64,000 nt of DNA, taken from assembly GCF_023028105.1 (NCBI RefSeq), contig NZ_CP095491.1:2108001-2172000 (forward strand), given 5' to 3'. Below the pieces are notes generated by a model, which worked only from the letters and a program-made list of their open reading frames with translations, did no database searches and had not been told where the DNA came from. The position numbers and the translations under genes are program-made. Source of the DNA: Halosolutus gelatinilyticus (GTDB lineage Archaea > Halobacteriota > Halobacteria > Halobacteriales > Natrialbaceae). Positions within the stretch are counted from its first letter, which is position 1. Each line of letters begins with the position of its first letter. Positions 41,970 to 50,834 of this stretch are shown here, in pieces.

Positions 41970-42332
41970 ATCTTGCCTCTCACGTCGCGGGGTAAAAGAA
42001 GCTTCCCTTCGTGAGAACGGACGCGTCGCGACTTCGATCGCCGAACCCCTGTCGCGGCTTCCGGCGGGCGCTTGTACGTTCTCTTCGAGCGGTGCCACAC
42101 CGCGACCAGGTACGGCACGGCCACGCGCTCGACGAACGTGGCAACGTCGGCCGCTCCCTCGGCACGTTCACCGCCCTCCGAGCGGGTAGAACGCCCGCCG
42201 AGCGAGTAGAATCGAAGGCCGAGTGATTTTCGGTCGTTCGTGTCGATCGACGGATCGCGGGTCCGTTGGTACGAGCGTCGCTGACGATACGCAACCCAGG
42301 TAATAACGACTGAGATAACGCGAGCCGAGTAG

Positions 42333-42352
42333 TTACGCTCATACGGTTGTAA
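42333..42352. promoter_or_regulatory. TTACR-N10-TGTAA site g
   Basis: TTACGCTCATACGGTTGTAA is an exact match, centred on ATAC. It lies 364 bases upstream of the MBL gene start and in the same orientation as site f on the other side of that gene. Confidence 0.55.
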
Positions 42353-42658
42353 AAAGTCTCGAACGGGACACATTACGATCGGGCAGCGTATCCTGCTCTG
42401 TTCCGCGCCGGGGATAGAACTCCGAGAAATGGGGCGTGTTCGGGGCACAGACGATCGCATCAGTTAGTGACGGTGATCCGTACGCGCCGCGTTATCCGTC
42501 ATCGCCGGAAACAGGTCGAGACGGGCTGCACGCCGGGATCAGCCGTGCGATCGGATACGCGGCGGAAATCCTGGCGCCGCTCGGTTTGCGTAGTGGATCG
42601 AGCCACCGCGCGAACGGCTTGATCGCGCACGGCCGATTCGCCGTCCGGAGGCCTCCTG

Positions 42659-42677
42659 TCGCCCGTTGAACGGGCGA
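42659..42677. repeat. Perfect palindrome with 9-bp arms
   Basis: TCGCCCGTT and its complement AACGGGCGA flank a single G. There is no adjacent gene or T-run, so its role (operator, hairpin or remnant) is open. Confidence 0.5.
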
Positions 42678-43114
42678 ATCGATCGTCGCGATCGAATCCG
42701 ACAATGCCGGATACGGCGTTCCGATTCCTGCCGATGTAGTTACTACCTGCGACGGATCAGTAATACAAAAGCGCGATGGCGTTCGGATATTGGTCTGCCG
42801 ACGATTTTCACGAGCGATATCGTGGAGAACGAGCGTCGAAGTCGCGGAGTCTGCAGAGCTCACCCCGAGGCGACGGGGAGTAGTTCTTCCGGCATCACCG
42901 GAAATCAGTTTTACCGCCGGACGACGGCGGTTTCGCGATCGTTCCGGTCACCGACAGCGTCCCCTTCTCGTGTTCGTCGCGGTACGCCGCTCGCTGTCCG
43001 TCCTCGATCCGAAGGTAAAACGCGATTCGCTTCATACGGACCCCGGTTCGGCGAGGCCGGGATTAGTTCTTTTGTCGGGAAGGTTTACTACGATGACCAC
43101 ACAACTGTCTTCGT

Positions 43115-43984
43115 ATGCTCGATACTCATACCCACGCGTGGGGCGCGGCAAGCGAAGAGCACCCCTGGGTCAACGGACCGATACTGGACCTCGTCGACGG
43201 CTTCGACGTCCACGCGGTCTACACGGCCGATCGACTGCTGGCGGACATGGATCGGAACGGCATCGACGAGGCGGTCGTCGTCGGCTACCCGATCTGCGAC
43301 TGGACGGACAACTGGTACACGCTGCGAGCCGCCGAGGAGTCCGACCGACTGTACGGGATCGTGATGCTCGACCCGTTCGCCGACGACGCGGCCGATCAGC
43401 TTCGTCGCTGCATGGACGTTGACGGAATCCTCGGCTTCCGACTCGGAGCGGCCTGTCCGTCCGATCGAATGTGGGAAACGTTCGATCCGAGCGTCACCTG
43501 GCTCCGTGAGGCCGTCGAAGAGACGGAGTTCTGGGAAACGGCCGTCGAGATGGACGCCGTCGTCCAGATTCTCTGCGACCACAGCCAGCTGGATCAGGTC
43601 CTCGAACTCGTTGAACGGTATCCCGAACTCACGTACCTGTTCGATCACTTCGCCCACGCGGGTCCGGGGACGCCGACGGACGAGGGGACGTTCGCACAGT
43701 TCGCCGAGCTAGCGGAGTACGACACCGTCGCAGTGAAGGTCTCGGAGATCCCCCACATGTCCGAGACGACGTTCCCCTACGAGGACATGCACGACCACGT
43801 CAGGTGGTTCCTCGAAACGTTCGGGCGCGAACGCGTCATCTGGGGCTCGGACTACCCGAACGTCAGCGACGTCGCGAGCTACGCCGAGGCCTATAACTGG
43901 CTCCGTCAGGTCGAATCGCTGTCGGACAACGATCGCGCCTGGCTGACGGAAAAGTCGTTCCGGCGCCACGTCGGCTTGGACTAA
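43115..43984 (+). CDS. Amidohydrolase-2 family hydrolase, possible sugar lactonase
   Basis: This 289-residue TIM-barrel protein has DTHTHAWG at residue 3, LDPFADDAADQLRRCMDVDGILGFRLG, FDHFAHAGPG and RVIWGSDYPNVSD with the late catalytic Asp. The family (COG3618/COG2159 region) includes L-rhamnono- and L-fucono-lactonases. With a rhamnonate dehydratase-like enzyme 14 kb away, lactonase activity is attractive but inferred. It is leaderless and 142 bases upstream of the GntP permease. Confidence 0.78.
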   Translation: MLDTHTHAWGAASEEHPWVNGPILDLVDGFDVHAVYTADRLLADMDRNGIDEAVVVGYPICDWTDNWYTLRAAEESDRLYGIVMLDPFADDAADQLRRCMDVDGILGFRLGAACPSDRMWETFDPSVTWLREAVEETEFWETAVEMDAVVQILCDHSQLDQVLELVERYPELTYLFDHFAHAGPGTPTDEGTFAQFAELAEYDTVAVKVSEIPHMSETTFPYEDMHDHVRWFLETFGRERVIWGSDYPNVSDVASYAEAYNWLRQVESLSDNDRAWLTEKSFRRHVGLD

Positions 43985-44090
43985 CGAAGCCCGTTCGAGC
44001 CGGCTATCTGCCGTGTTCTCCGGCTATCGGAGCCACATCGTCGAGTAGTCGGACTCCACGATCGGCTGAGACCGCCACCGACATATGCAA

Positions 44091-44107
44091 ACGTTTATTA
44101 TAAACGT
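44091..44107. promoter_or_regulatory. Palindromic operator overlapping the GntP TATA box
   Basis: ACGTTTAT and its complement ATAAACGT flank a single T. The centre TTTATTATAAA is also the TATA box, about 27 bases before ATG 44127. A bound dimer would block TBP. Confidence 0.6.
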
Positions 44108-44126
44108 GCTTGACTTTCGTTCTGTC

Positions 44127-45452
44127 ATGGTCGGAGCAACCGTGCTAGCCGCGAATATCGGCATAGCCGTCGGAATAGTGCTACTGCTAATCATCGCGCT
44201 CGATATTAACCCCGCCGTCTCGTTGATAGTGGGCGCGTTGTACATGGGTATCGGATCTGGACTGGGACTCAACGAGACGGTCGCGAGTATCGGCGAGGGA
44301 TTCGGCGATCTCATGCAGGGGATCGGCATTCCGATTATCTTCGGAATCATGATCGGAATGTTGCTGGCGCGGTGCGGTGGTGCCACGCAAATTGCGACCA
44401 CGCTTACCGACGCGGTGCCAGTGCGGTACGTCCCATACGCGCTCGGGTTGGCCGGTGCGATCGTCGCAGTTCCGGTGTTCTTCGACGTTGCGTTCTTGGT
44501 ATTGATACCGATGGTGATCGCCCTCTGGCAGGAGACGGACCTCTCCTATCCGGTCGTCATCGGTTCGCTCGTCATCGGAGCGGCCGGAGCGCATACGTTC
44601 GTTCCGCCGACGCCGAATCCGCTCGCCGCCCCGGAACTGCTCGAATTCGGACTCGGTGAGATGATGGTCGCCGGACTCTTGGTCGGGTTCCCCGCGGTCA
44701 CGCTCTCGATAGCCATCTACATCCGCATCGTGGACCGACTCTGGGACAGTGCGGACGATCTCGCAGAAATCCCGTTCGAAGAGGCCGACGAGGAGCGGAC
44801 CGATCGTCCTTCGTTCGCCGCGTCGTTGCTTCCGATCGCGACGCCGATCTTCCTCATCCTCTTGCAAACCACGACGGAGGCCGTTACCGGCGAACCGAAC
44901 GTCTACCTCGATTTCCTCGGGAGTCGCATCATCGCGCTGCTCGCCGGCCTGGTGATCGCCATCGGTGTATACGCACGAACTGTCGGCCGGGACGACCTCT
45001 CGGACGCGTTCTCCGACGCGACTCGACCCGCCGGGCTCGTGCTGACGATCACCGGCGCTGGCGGTGCCTTCGGGTACGTCATTCAGGAGACCGAAGCGGC
45101 GGATGCGCTCGTGGACCTCATCGGTGTCAGCGGTGACGGTGTCGTCATCGTACTGCTGGCCTTCGTGATCGGGCTTATCATGCGCGTCTCGCAGGGCTCG
45201 GGGACAGTAGCGGGGATAACAGCGATGACGATCATGGGCGGCGTCGAGACGACTGTGGCTGGGTCTGCGATCGCGATGGCGTCGCTATCGGGCGGAATGA
45301 GTATCGGCCATATCAACGACAGCGGGTTCTGGGTCGTGACCGAACTATCGGGCCTCGAAGTGACCGGCGGACTGAAGACCTACACGCTGAGCGAGGCGAT
45401 TCTCTCCGTGTTCGGCCTCGTCGGAGCGATCGGAATCGCCATCATCATGTAG
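44127..45452 (+). CDS. GntP-family permease
   Basis: This 441-residue membrane protein of the gluconate:H+ symporter family has about 12-14 spans. GAAGAHTFVPPTPNPLAAPELL and GLIMRVSQGSGTVAGITAM are family hallmarks. ATG 44127 is chosen over 44085 because the TATA/palindrome lies 27 bases upstream of it and inside the longer frame. The family carries sugar acids such as gluconate. Its place before the lactate oxidation genes could also point to lactate or another hydroxy acid. It converges on LutAB. Confidence 0.87.
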   Translation: MVGATVLAANIGIAVGIVLLLIIALDINPAVSLIVGALYMGIGSGLGLNETVASIGEGFGDLMQGIGIPIIFGIMIGMLLARCGGATQIATTLTDAVPVRYVPYALGLAGAIVAVPVFFDVAFLVLIPMVIALWQETDLSYPVVIGSLVIGAAGAHTFVPPTPNPLAAPELLEFGLGEMMVAGLLVGFPAVTLSIAIYIRIVDRLWDSADDLAEIPFEEADEERTDRPSFAASLLPIATPIFLILLQTTTEAVTGEPNVYLDFLGSRIIALLAGLVIAIGVYARTVGRDDLSDAFSDATRPAGLVLTITGAGGAFGYVIQETEAADALVDLIGVSGDGVVIVLLAFVIGLIMRVSQGSGTVAGITAMTIMGGVETTVAGSAIAMASLSGGMSIGHINDSGFWVVTELSGLEVTGGLKTYTLSEAILSVFGLVGAIGIAIIM

Positions 45453-45537
45453 CTTCCTCCAGCGGCTGTCCGCAATCCGGACGAAGAGGCGATATCACTG
45501 CAAGACTGCGGGACAGAGCGGAACGTAAGCGGTGCCC

Positions 45538-47718
45538 TCACGTGATCAGCAGTTCGACCGGATGGCGAGGCTGGCGCTCCAGGAGCGCGTCGATCTGCTC
45601 CAGGCAGGAGGTCCCGCTCGCGACGACCGGCTGTTCGCGAACGCCGTCGGTCTGGAACTGCTCGCGGAGGCGATCGCCCACGTCCATGCTCAGTTCGTAG
45701 TACTCGGACTTGTAGCCGAAGCTCCCCGCCATCCCGCAACACTCGACGTCGGACGTAGCCACGTCGTAACCGCACTCCTCGAGGACGGCGACGGTGTACG
45801 GTTCCAGGCCGAGCGTTCGCTGTTGACAGTGGCTGTGGTAGGCGACCGCGCCGTCCTCGGTCGCGGCGAGCGCCGACGCGTCGGCGCCGTTCTCGAGGAG
45901 CCCGTACACGTACTCCAGTATCTCGTAGCTGTTCTCGGCGAGTTCGGCGAACGCCGCCCCGTCCAGGAGCTTCTCGTACTCGCGTTGGAACATCGCGTAG
46001 TCGCTCGGCTCGATCACGACGATATCGCGGCCGTCCTCGATGTGGGGAGCGAGCGCCTCGGTGACTCGCCCGGCGTGGTCCGTCGCCGTCGCGACCATTC
46101 CCTGGGAGAGCGGCGCCCGGCCGCTGGACGGCACCGGCGGGACGACGACGTCGACGCCGAGTGCCTCGAGCACCCTGACGGCGGCCTTCCCGCGGTCGAC
46201 CTGCACGTGGTTCGTGTAGAGGTCCGGGTAGAGGACGGCCCGCCGCTCGGGATCGGCGACCGTCGACTCGCGATCGGCGAACCAGTCGACGAGCGTCTCG
46301 CGCTCGAAGGCCGGCAGGTCGCGGCGGGGATCGATCTCGAGGAACCGCGCCATGAACTGTCGGGAGACGGTCGTGTCGGCCAGCCAGTTCGACACCGGTG
46401 CCGTCGCGCTGCCGAGCTTCGCCACCGTTTCGAAGTTGCCGAAGAAGCGCTTCTGAAGCGGCGCGCCCTCGTCCTCCTCGTCGGGGCTCAGTCCGTCGAC
46501 GAGCCAGTCGGCGGGCGCATCCTTCTCGCGGTTGATGCGGTCCCGGACGACCGTGTTGATCCAGGGAATGTCGATCCCCACTGGACAGGCGTTCACGCAG
46601 CGCGTACAGCCCGTACAGAGGTCGTTGAATTCTGCGGCGACGTCCAGCCCCTCGATCCCCGCTTCCCAACCGGTCGCGATACCGCCGGAGTAGGTCTCGC
46701 CGCCGAAGGCGTGGCCGCCGACGCTCTGGAAGTTCGCACACGAGTTCGAACAGGCCGAACATCGAATGCAGTACAGCGTCTCCCGAAGGTGGTCGTCCTC
46801 CCGCATCTCCGTGCGGCCGTTGTCGACGAGTACCAGGTGGAACTCGCGATCGCTCTCGAACTCGGAGATGGGAGTCGTGTCGTCCTCGAAGTCGACGACC
46901 GGCGTTTCCACCGGCGGCGTCAACAGCGAGACGTACGAGGTGATGTCCTGACCCGTCCCCGATCGGCCGATGAGTTCGACGAACGATTGGAGGTCCGCGA
47001 CGGTCGGGACGACTTTCTCGACGCCCGCGACGGTGATCTGGGTGTCCGTCGCGGCCACGGACTTGCGGGCGTTGCCCTCGCTGGTGACCAACGCCATCGT
47101 TCCCGTCTCGGCCGCGATGAAGTTCGCGCCGGTCAGTCCGACCTCCGCGTCGACGATCCGCTCGCCGAGCGTCTCGCGGGCGAAGCGGGTCAACTCTTCG
47201 GCGGTCTCCAGCGGCTCGTCGGGATCGAAACGCTCGTTGAACAGCGCCGCGATCGCGTCGCGGGACTTGTGAATGGCCGGCGCGACGATGTGCGACGGCG
47301 CCTCGTCGGCGACCTGCAACACCCACTCGCCGAGGTCGGTCTCGACGACGTCGACGCCGGCTCCCTCGAGCGCCGCGTTGACCTCGAGTTCCTCGCTGGT
47401 CATCGATTTGCTCTTGACGACCCGGTTTGCGTTCCGATCGGCGACGACCGATCGAACGTAGTCGTTGGCGTCGGCGGCGTCGTCGGCGAGGTACACCGTC
47501 CCGCCGTTTTCCTCGACGGCCGTCGTCAACTGCTCGAGCAGCTCCGGGAGCCGTTCGATGGCGTCTTCCTTGATCGCTCGCGCCTCGCGTTTCAATTCCT
47601 CGTAGTCCTCGAGGTCGGCGACCGACGCGTATCGTCCGTCGTTGAACGCCTGCGTATTAGTCGCGACGGCTGCGCCTTCGGTCCGAATCAGTTCCCGGAG
47701 TTCGTCCGCCGTCGCCAT
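45538..47718 (-). CDS. L-lactate oxidation iron-sulfur protein, LutB-LutA fusion
   Basis: This 726-residue protein has an N-terminal LUD domain (residues about 60-300, SKSMTSEELEVNAALE and GLTGANFIAAETGTMALV). It then has two 4Fe-4S motifs (CIRCSACSNSC near 316 and CTGCTRCVNACPVG near 368) and a C-terminal cysteine-rich CCG-type region (YHSHCQQRT, ECCGMAGSFGYKSEYY, GTSCLEQI). This joins in one chain what Bacillus makes as LutB and LutA. It passes electrons from L-lactate or a similar 2-hydroxy acid to the respiratory chain. It follows LutC by two bases. Confidence 0.85.
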   Translation of the reverse strand: MATADELRELIRTEGAAVATNTQAFNDGRYASVADLEDYEELKREARAIKEDAIERLPELLEQLTTAVEENGGTVYLADDAADANDYVRSVVADRNANRVVKSKSMTSEELEVNAALEGAGVDVVETDLGEWVLQVADEAPSHIVAPAIHKSRDAIAALFNERFDPDEPLETAEELTRFARETLGERIVDAEVGLTGANFIAAETGTMALVTSEGNARKSVAATDTQITVAGVEKVVPTVADLQSFVELIGRSGTGQDITSYVSLLTPPVETPVVDFEDDTTPISEFESDREFHLVLVDNGRTEMREDDHLRETLYCIRCSACSNSCANFQSVGGHAFGGETYSGGIATGWEAGIEGLDVAAEFNDLCTGCTRCVNACPVGIDIPWINTVVRDRINREKDAPADWLVDGLSPDEEDEGAPLQKRFFGNFETVAKLGSATAPVSNWLADTTVSRQFMARFLEIDPRRDLPAFERETLVDWFADRESTVADPERRAVLYPDLYTNHVQVDRGKAAVRVLEALGVDVVVPPVPSSGRAPLSQGMVATATDHAGRVTEALAPHIEDGRDIVVIEPSDYAMFQREYEKLLDGAAFAELAENSYEILEYVYGLLENGADASALAATEDGAVAYHSHCQQRTLGLEPYTVAVLEECGYDVATSDVECCGMAGSFGYKSEYYELSMDVGDRLREQFQTDGVREQPVVASGTSCLEQIDALLERQPRHPVELLIT

Positions 47719-47720
47719 CG

Positions 47721-48242
47721 TTACGCGCCCTCCTCCAGCACGAGCACGCGGACGTCTCGCGGCCCGTGCGCGCCTCTGACGAGGGCGCCCATATCCGCGG
47801 TCGCACTCGGACCGGTCGCGATTATCGCGCTCCCGCGGGTCCGTCCGATTTCGTCGTCGAGCGCGTCGACGGCGGTTTTCATCTCGGAGACGATGTCGGA
47901 TTCGCGGACGACCGCCACGTGACGATCGACGAACAGGCTCACCAGTTCGCTGCCCCGGTCAGTCATTCGGAGCACCAGCGAGCCGTACTCGCCGATGCCC
48001 AGTCGGGCTCCCGTCACGCCGGTCGTCGCCTCGCGCAGCGATGCGGGCGTCGGATCGATCTCGACGGTCGTCTGGGCAAGTGAGAGGGACGGATCGTCGA
48101 ACGTATCGGAGAGCGAGACGCCGACCGCGGGTTGTGCGACGAGCTCGTCGATCCGTTCGTCCAGCGACGACGCGTCCGTGCGGGTCACCGGAATACCCAG
48201 GTCGTCGAGCGACGACGCGAAGGTTGAAATCGTGGCTGCCAT
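47721..48242 (-). CDS. lutC: LutC/LUD-domain protein
   Basis: This 173-residue LUD-domain protein (GARLGIGEYGSLVLRMTDRGSELVSLFVDRHVAVV) has the usual LutC length. It is the first gene of the lactate oxidation pair and ends two bases before LutAB starts. It starts at ATG 48242, with the divergent sugar ABC operon beginning 206 bases away. LutC is the small partner needed for lactate utilisation complexes, with no Fe-S motif of its own. Confidence 0.85.
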   Translation of the reverse strand: MAATISTFASSLDDLGIPVTRTDASSLDERIDELVAQPAVGVSLSDTFDDPSLSLAQTTVEIDPTPASLREATTGVTGARLGIGEYGSLVLRMTDRGSELVSLFVDRHVAVVRESDIVSEMKTAVDALDDEIGRTRGSAIIATGPSATADMGALVRGAHGPRDVRVLVLEEGA

Positions 48243-48363
48243 CGGTACGCAAACGCTGGTTCTCCACCGTCATTTAGCTTTGGTTAGTACGGGCCGCGGT
48301 CGCGACGATGCGGATCGGATTCTCGATTTTCGATTCCCTTCGGCTACTCGTACTGCGATTCAG

Positions 48364-48384
48364 TTCGCACATCCATAGTGTGAA
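48364..48384. promoter_or_regulatory. Inverted repeat TTCRCAC-N7-GTGYGAA
   Basis: The arms TTCGCAC and GTGTGAA pair with one mismatch around ATCCATA. The site lies between divergent LutC and the ABC binding protein, 64 bases before ATG 48448 and just upstream of its TATA-like TTTATCATATAG (48410-48421). Confidence 0.45.
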
Positions 48385-48447
48385 ATCATCGTGTGTGATA
48401 CCGGCACATTTATCATATAGGACACTACATGCTTGTAACAGCGCACC

Positions 48448-49845
48448 ATGACAGACAACAGTACGGCCTCCGGGCTGAACAGGCGCAACTATCTCGCCGG
48501 ACTCGGCATGGCGATGGCCGCTGGTCTCGCCGGCTGTACAGGGGGTGGCAACGGGTCGAACGGTCTCGACTTCTGGCTATTCGGCGGCACGCCGGCCGAG
48601 CGGGAGTACATCAGCAGCCACTACAGCAACTACGACGGGGGTATCAACTACCAGCACCAGGAGTGGGGGCAGAAGTACCAGATCATCGCCTCGGCTGCGG
48701 CGAACGACAACCTCCCGGACGTCATGGCCGGTCAGGCCATCGAGATTCCCGACTACGTCGGGGCCGATGCCATCGAACCGCTGGACGGCGACGGGTTCGA
48801 AGATCGGCTCACCGAGATCAACGAAATCTTCGTCGACGCCAACATCGACGCGCTTCGCTACTCCGACCTCGGCGACTACGACGGCGAGCGGCAGTACGCG
48901 CTTCCCGGCGGGTACGCCGATATGGGGCCGTTTGTCGACATTCGAACGGACTACATGGAGCAAACCAGCTTCGACGAGCCCCCGCGAACGTGGTCGGAAC
49001 TCGTCCAATTGGCCGAGGAGATGCAGGAACTCGACGAGATCGATGCGGCCGTGACGACCTCCGGAAACGATCAGGGCCTGACGGCGGGATACTTTATCGG
49101 CTTCGTGTACGCAAACGGCGGTCGATACTACGATCCCGACTCGCTCGAGGCGACCATCGACGAGCAGGGGTTCGTCGACGCCGTCAAACTCTACGAGGAA
49201 CTCGCGAGCAACGACTTGTTCCCGGGTTCTATCGCCGAGAACGACCACATCAAAGCGGGTCGGCGGCTGATCAATGGCAGTTCGGGGATCTTCATTACGT
49301 ACTCGCACGCGAACGCAGTCATGGAGACGATCGACGCCCCGGACGAGTGGTACGACGGGGAAGGCCACACCGTTACGCGCGCGCCGCTGCCCGAGGAGCC
49401 GTCCGGGAGCTTCGAGCCGCGCGATCTCCTGATCCAGAACGCGCAGGCGTTCATGCTGGCACGCGGGACCGACGGCGACGACGAGTATAAATCCGCGCTC
49501 GAGTACCTCGAGTGGTGGAACAGCGAGGACCAGCTCGCGCCGTGGACCGGCTCCCCCGACACCGACGTCGGCATTCGCGGTCGGGTGCCGACGCTCCAGA
49601 GCGCGTTCGACGATCCGCCGGAACTCATGGAGACGGAGTTCGGCGATCTGGTAACGCTGTACGAGGAGGACAACCTGTTCACCAACACCGCACGGTTCCC
49701 GTCGTTCCCCGGGCTCGCATCGGTGCAGAGTATCATCAACCGAAACGTGCTCCAGCCGGTGATGCTCGGCGAAGCGACCGCCGAAGAGGCCTGTAGCGAC
49801 GCAAACGAACAGGTCCAGGGGGTCATCGACGACGAACTCGCCTGA
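48448..49845 (+). CDS. Sugar ABC transporter solute-binding lipoprotein
   Basis: This 465-residue family-1 solute-binding protein has a Tat lipoprotein signal (NRRNYLAGLGMAMAAGLAGC) and then a Gly/Asn linker. The mature domain (GLDFWLFGGTPAEREYISSHY, later TYSHANAVMETIDAP) is of the oligosaccharide type. It is the first gene of a complete transporter (48448-53026). A TATA-like TTTATCATATAG lies about 27-38 bases before the ATG. The substrate is unknown; context suggests rhamnose or ulvan oligosaccharides. Confidence 0.9.
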   Translation: MTDNSTASGLNRRNYLAGLGMAMAAGLAGCTGGGNGSNGLDFWLFGGTPAEREYISSHYSNYDGGINYQHQEWGQKYQIIASAAANDNLPDVMAGQAIEIPDYVGADAIEPLDGDGFEDRLTEINEIFVDANIDALRYSDLGDYDGERQYALPGGYADMGPFVDIRTDYMEQTSFDEPPRTWSELVQLAEEMQELDEIDAAVTTSGNDQGLTAGYFIGFVYANGGRYYDPDSLEATIDEQGFVDAVKLYEELASNDLFPGSIAENDHIKAGRRLINGSSGIFITYSHANAVMETIDAPDEWYDGEGHTVTRAPLPEEPSGSFEPRDLLIQNAQAFMLARGTDGDDEYKSALEYLEWWNSEDQLAPWTGSPDTDVGIRGRVPTLQSAFDDPPELMETEFGDLVTLYEEDNLFTNTARFPSFPGLASVQSIINRNVLQPVMLGEATAEEACSDANEQVQGVIDDELA

Positions 49846-49907
49846 GCCGGGATGGTGGAACGAGTGACCAGTACGACGCTACACCGAATGACCACAGTGA
49901 CCCTCGC

Positions 49908-50834
49908 ATGAGTTACGCAGACCAGACCCGATCGGCGTACGGAAACATGATCAATCGCGTTCCGGAGTCGGTCAGGGTGTACCTTCCGATCGTCCCGGTG
50001 ATGGTGCTCGTCGGGGTGTTCATCCTCTACCCGATCACACAGGCGATTTACTCGAGCTTTTTCAGCAAGAGTCTCCTCTCACCGGACGATGCGGAGTTCG
50101 TCGGAGCGGCCAACTATCTGGAGATCTGGACGAACCCGGATATCCATCAGGTCCTCTGGAACACGTTCATCTGGGTGACTGTCGGCAGTATCGCCGCGAT
50201 CATCTTCGGGTTCGTTCTCGGGTGGCTCCTCTACGAGAAGCTGCCGTACACGAGCGTCGCCAGCGCCATCGTGTTGATCCCGTGGGTGCTCCCCCGGGTC
50301 GTCGGGGCGTCGATCTGGCAGTTCATGTTCGGCGGCGACCAAGGCATCATCAACGAACTCCTCGTCCAGCTCGGCATCATCGACGAATATCTCGTGATGC
50401 TCGGCTCGGGAGAACTCTCGCTGTGGCCGCCGATCGTCGGGATGATCTGGCGGCTCGCGCCGCTTTTTGCCCTGTTGACGCTCACGTCGTTGCAGGGAAT
50501 CGACGAGCACCTGTACGAGGCCGCACGGATGGACGGTGCAACGCCGTGGGAGCAGTTTCGGCACATCACGCTTCCGCTGATGAAGTACAACCTCGCCATC
50601 GGGTTCCTGCTGATGTTGATCTACAACATTCGGAACTTCTCGATGGTGTGGGTGATGACGGAAGGCGGCCCGGGCGTCTCCAGCAGTACGCTTCCGGTGA
50701 TGATCTACCGGACGGCGTTCGTCGACTTCAACGTCGGTCTCGCATCGGCGCTGTCGGTACTTCTGTTCGTCGTCCTGCTGGTGTTCTCGTACTACTACAT
50801 CAAGGTCTACGACAAACTCCAGGGTGAATTCTAA
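49908..50834 (+). CDS. Sugar ABC transporter permease (MalF-like)
   Basis: This 308-residue permease has six spans and the EAA loop DEHLYEAARMDGATPWEQF near residue 208. Its stop overlaps the start of the next permease (ATGA-type, TAATG at 50832-50836), so the two are coupled. It lies 62 bases after the binding protein gene. Confidence 0.9.
   Translation: MSYADQTRSAYGNMINRVPESVRVYLPIVPVMVLVGVFILYPITQAIYSSFFSKSLLSPDDAEFVGAANYLEIWTNPDIHQVLWNTFIWVTVGSIAAIIFGFVLGWLLYEKLPYTSVASAIVLIPWVLPRVVGASIWQFMFGGDQGIINELLVQLGIIDEYLVMLGSGELSLWPPIVGMIWRLAPLFALLTLTSLQGIDEHLYEAARMDGATPWEQFRHITLPLMKYNLAIGFLLMLIYNIRNFSMVWVMTEGGPGVSSSTLPVMIYRTAFVDFNVGLASALSVLLFVVLLVFSYYYIKVYDKLQGEF

Larger units (their letters stand above)
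41970..43114. other. 1.15-kb region without a supported gene
   Basis: Open frames here have no protein-like pattern. The region contains TTACR site g (42333), a perfect 19-base palindrome (42659) and, at its right end, the leaderless promoter of the amidohydrolase (GGTTTACTACG at about 43081-43091, 29 bases before ATG 43115). Confidence 0.5.

Noticed and set aside
42492-42863. A 123-codon minus-strand frame that at first looked like a transposase remnant
   Set aside because: No DDE or Tnp motifs and no terminal repeats; amino-acid composition is random-like.
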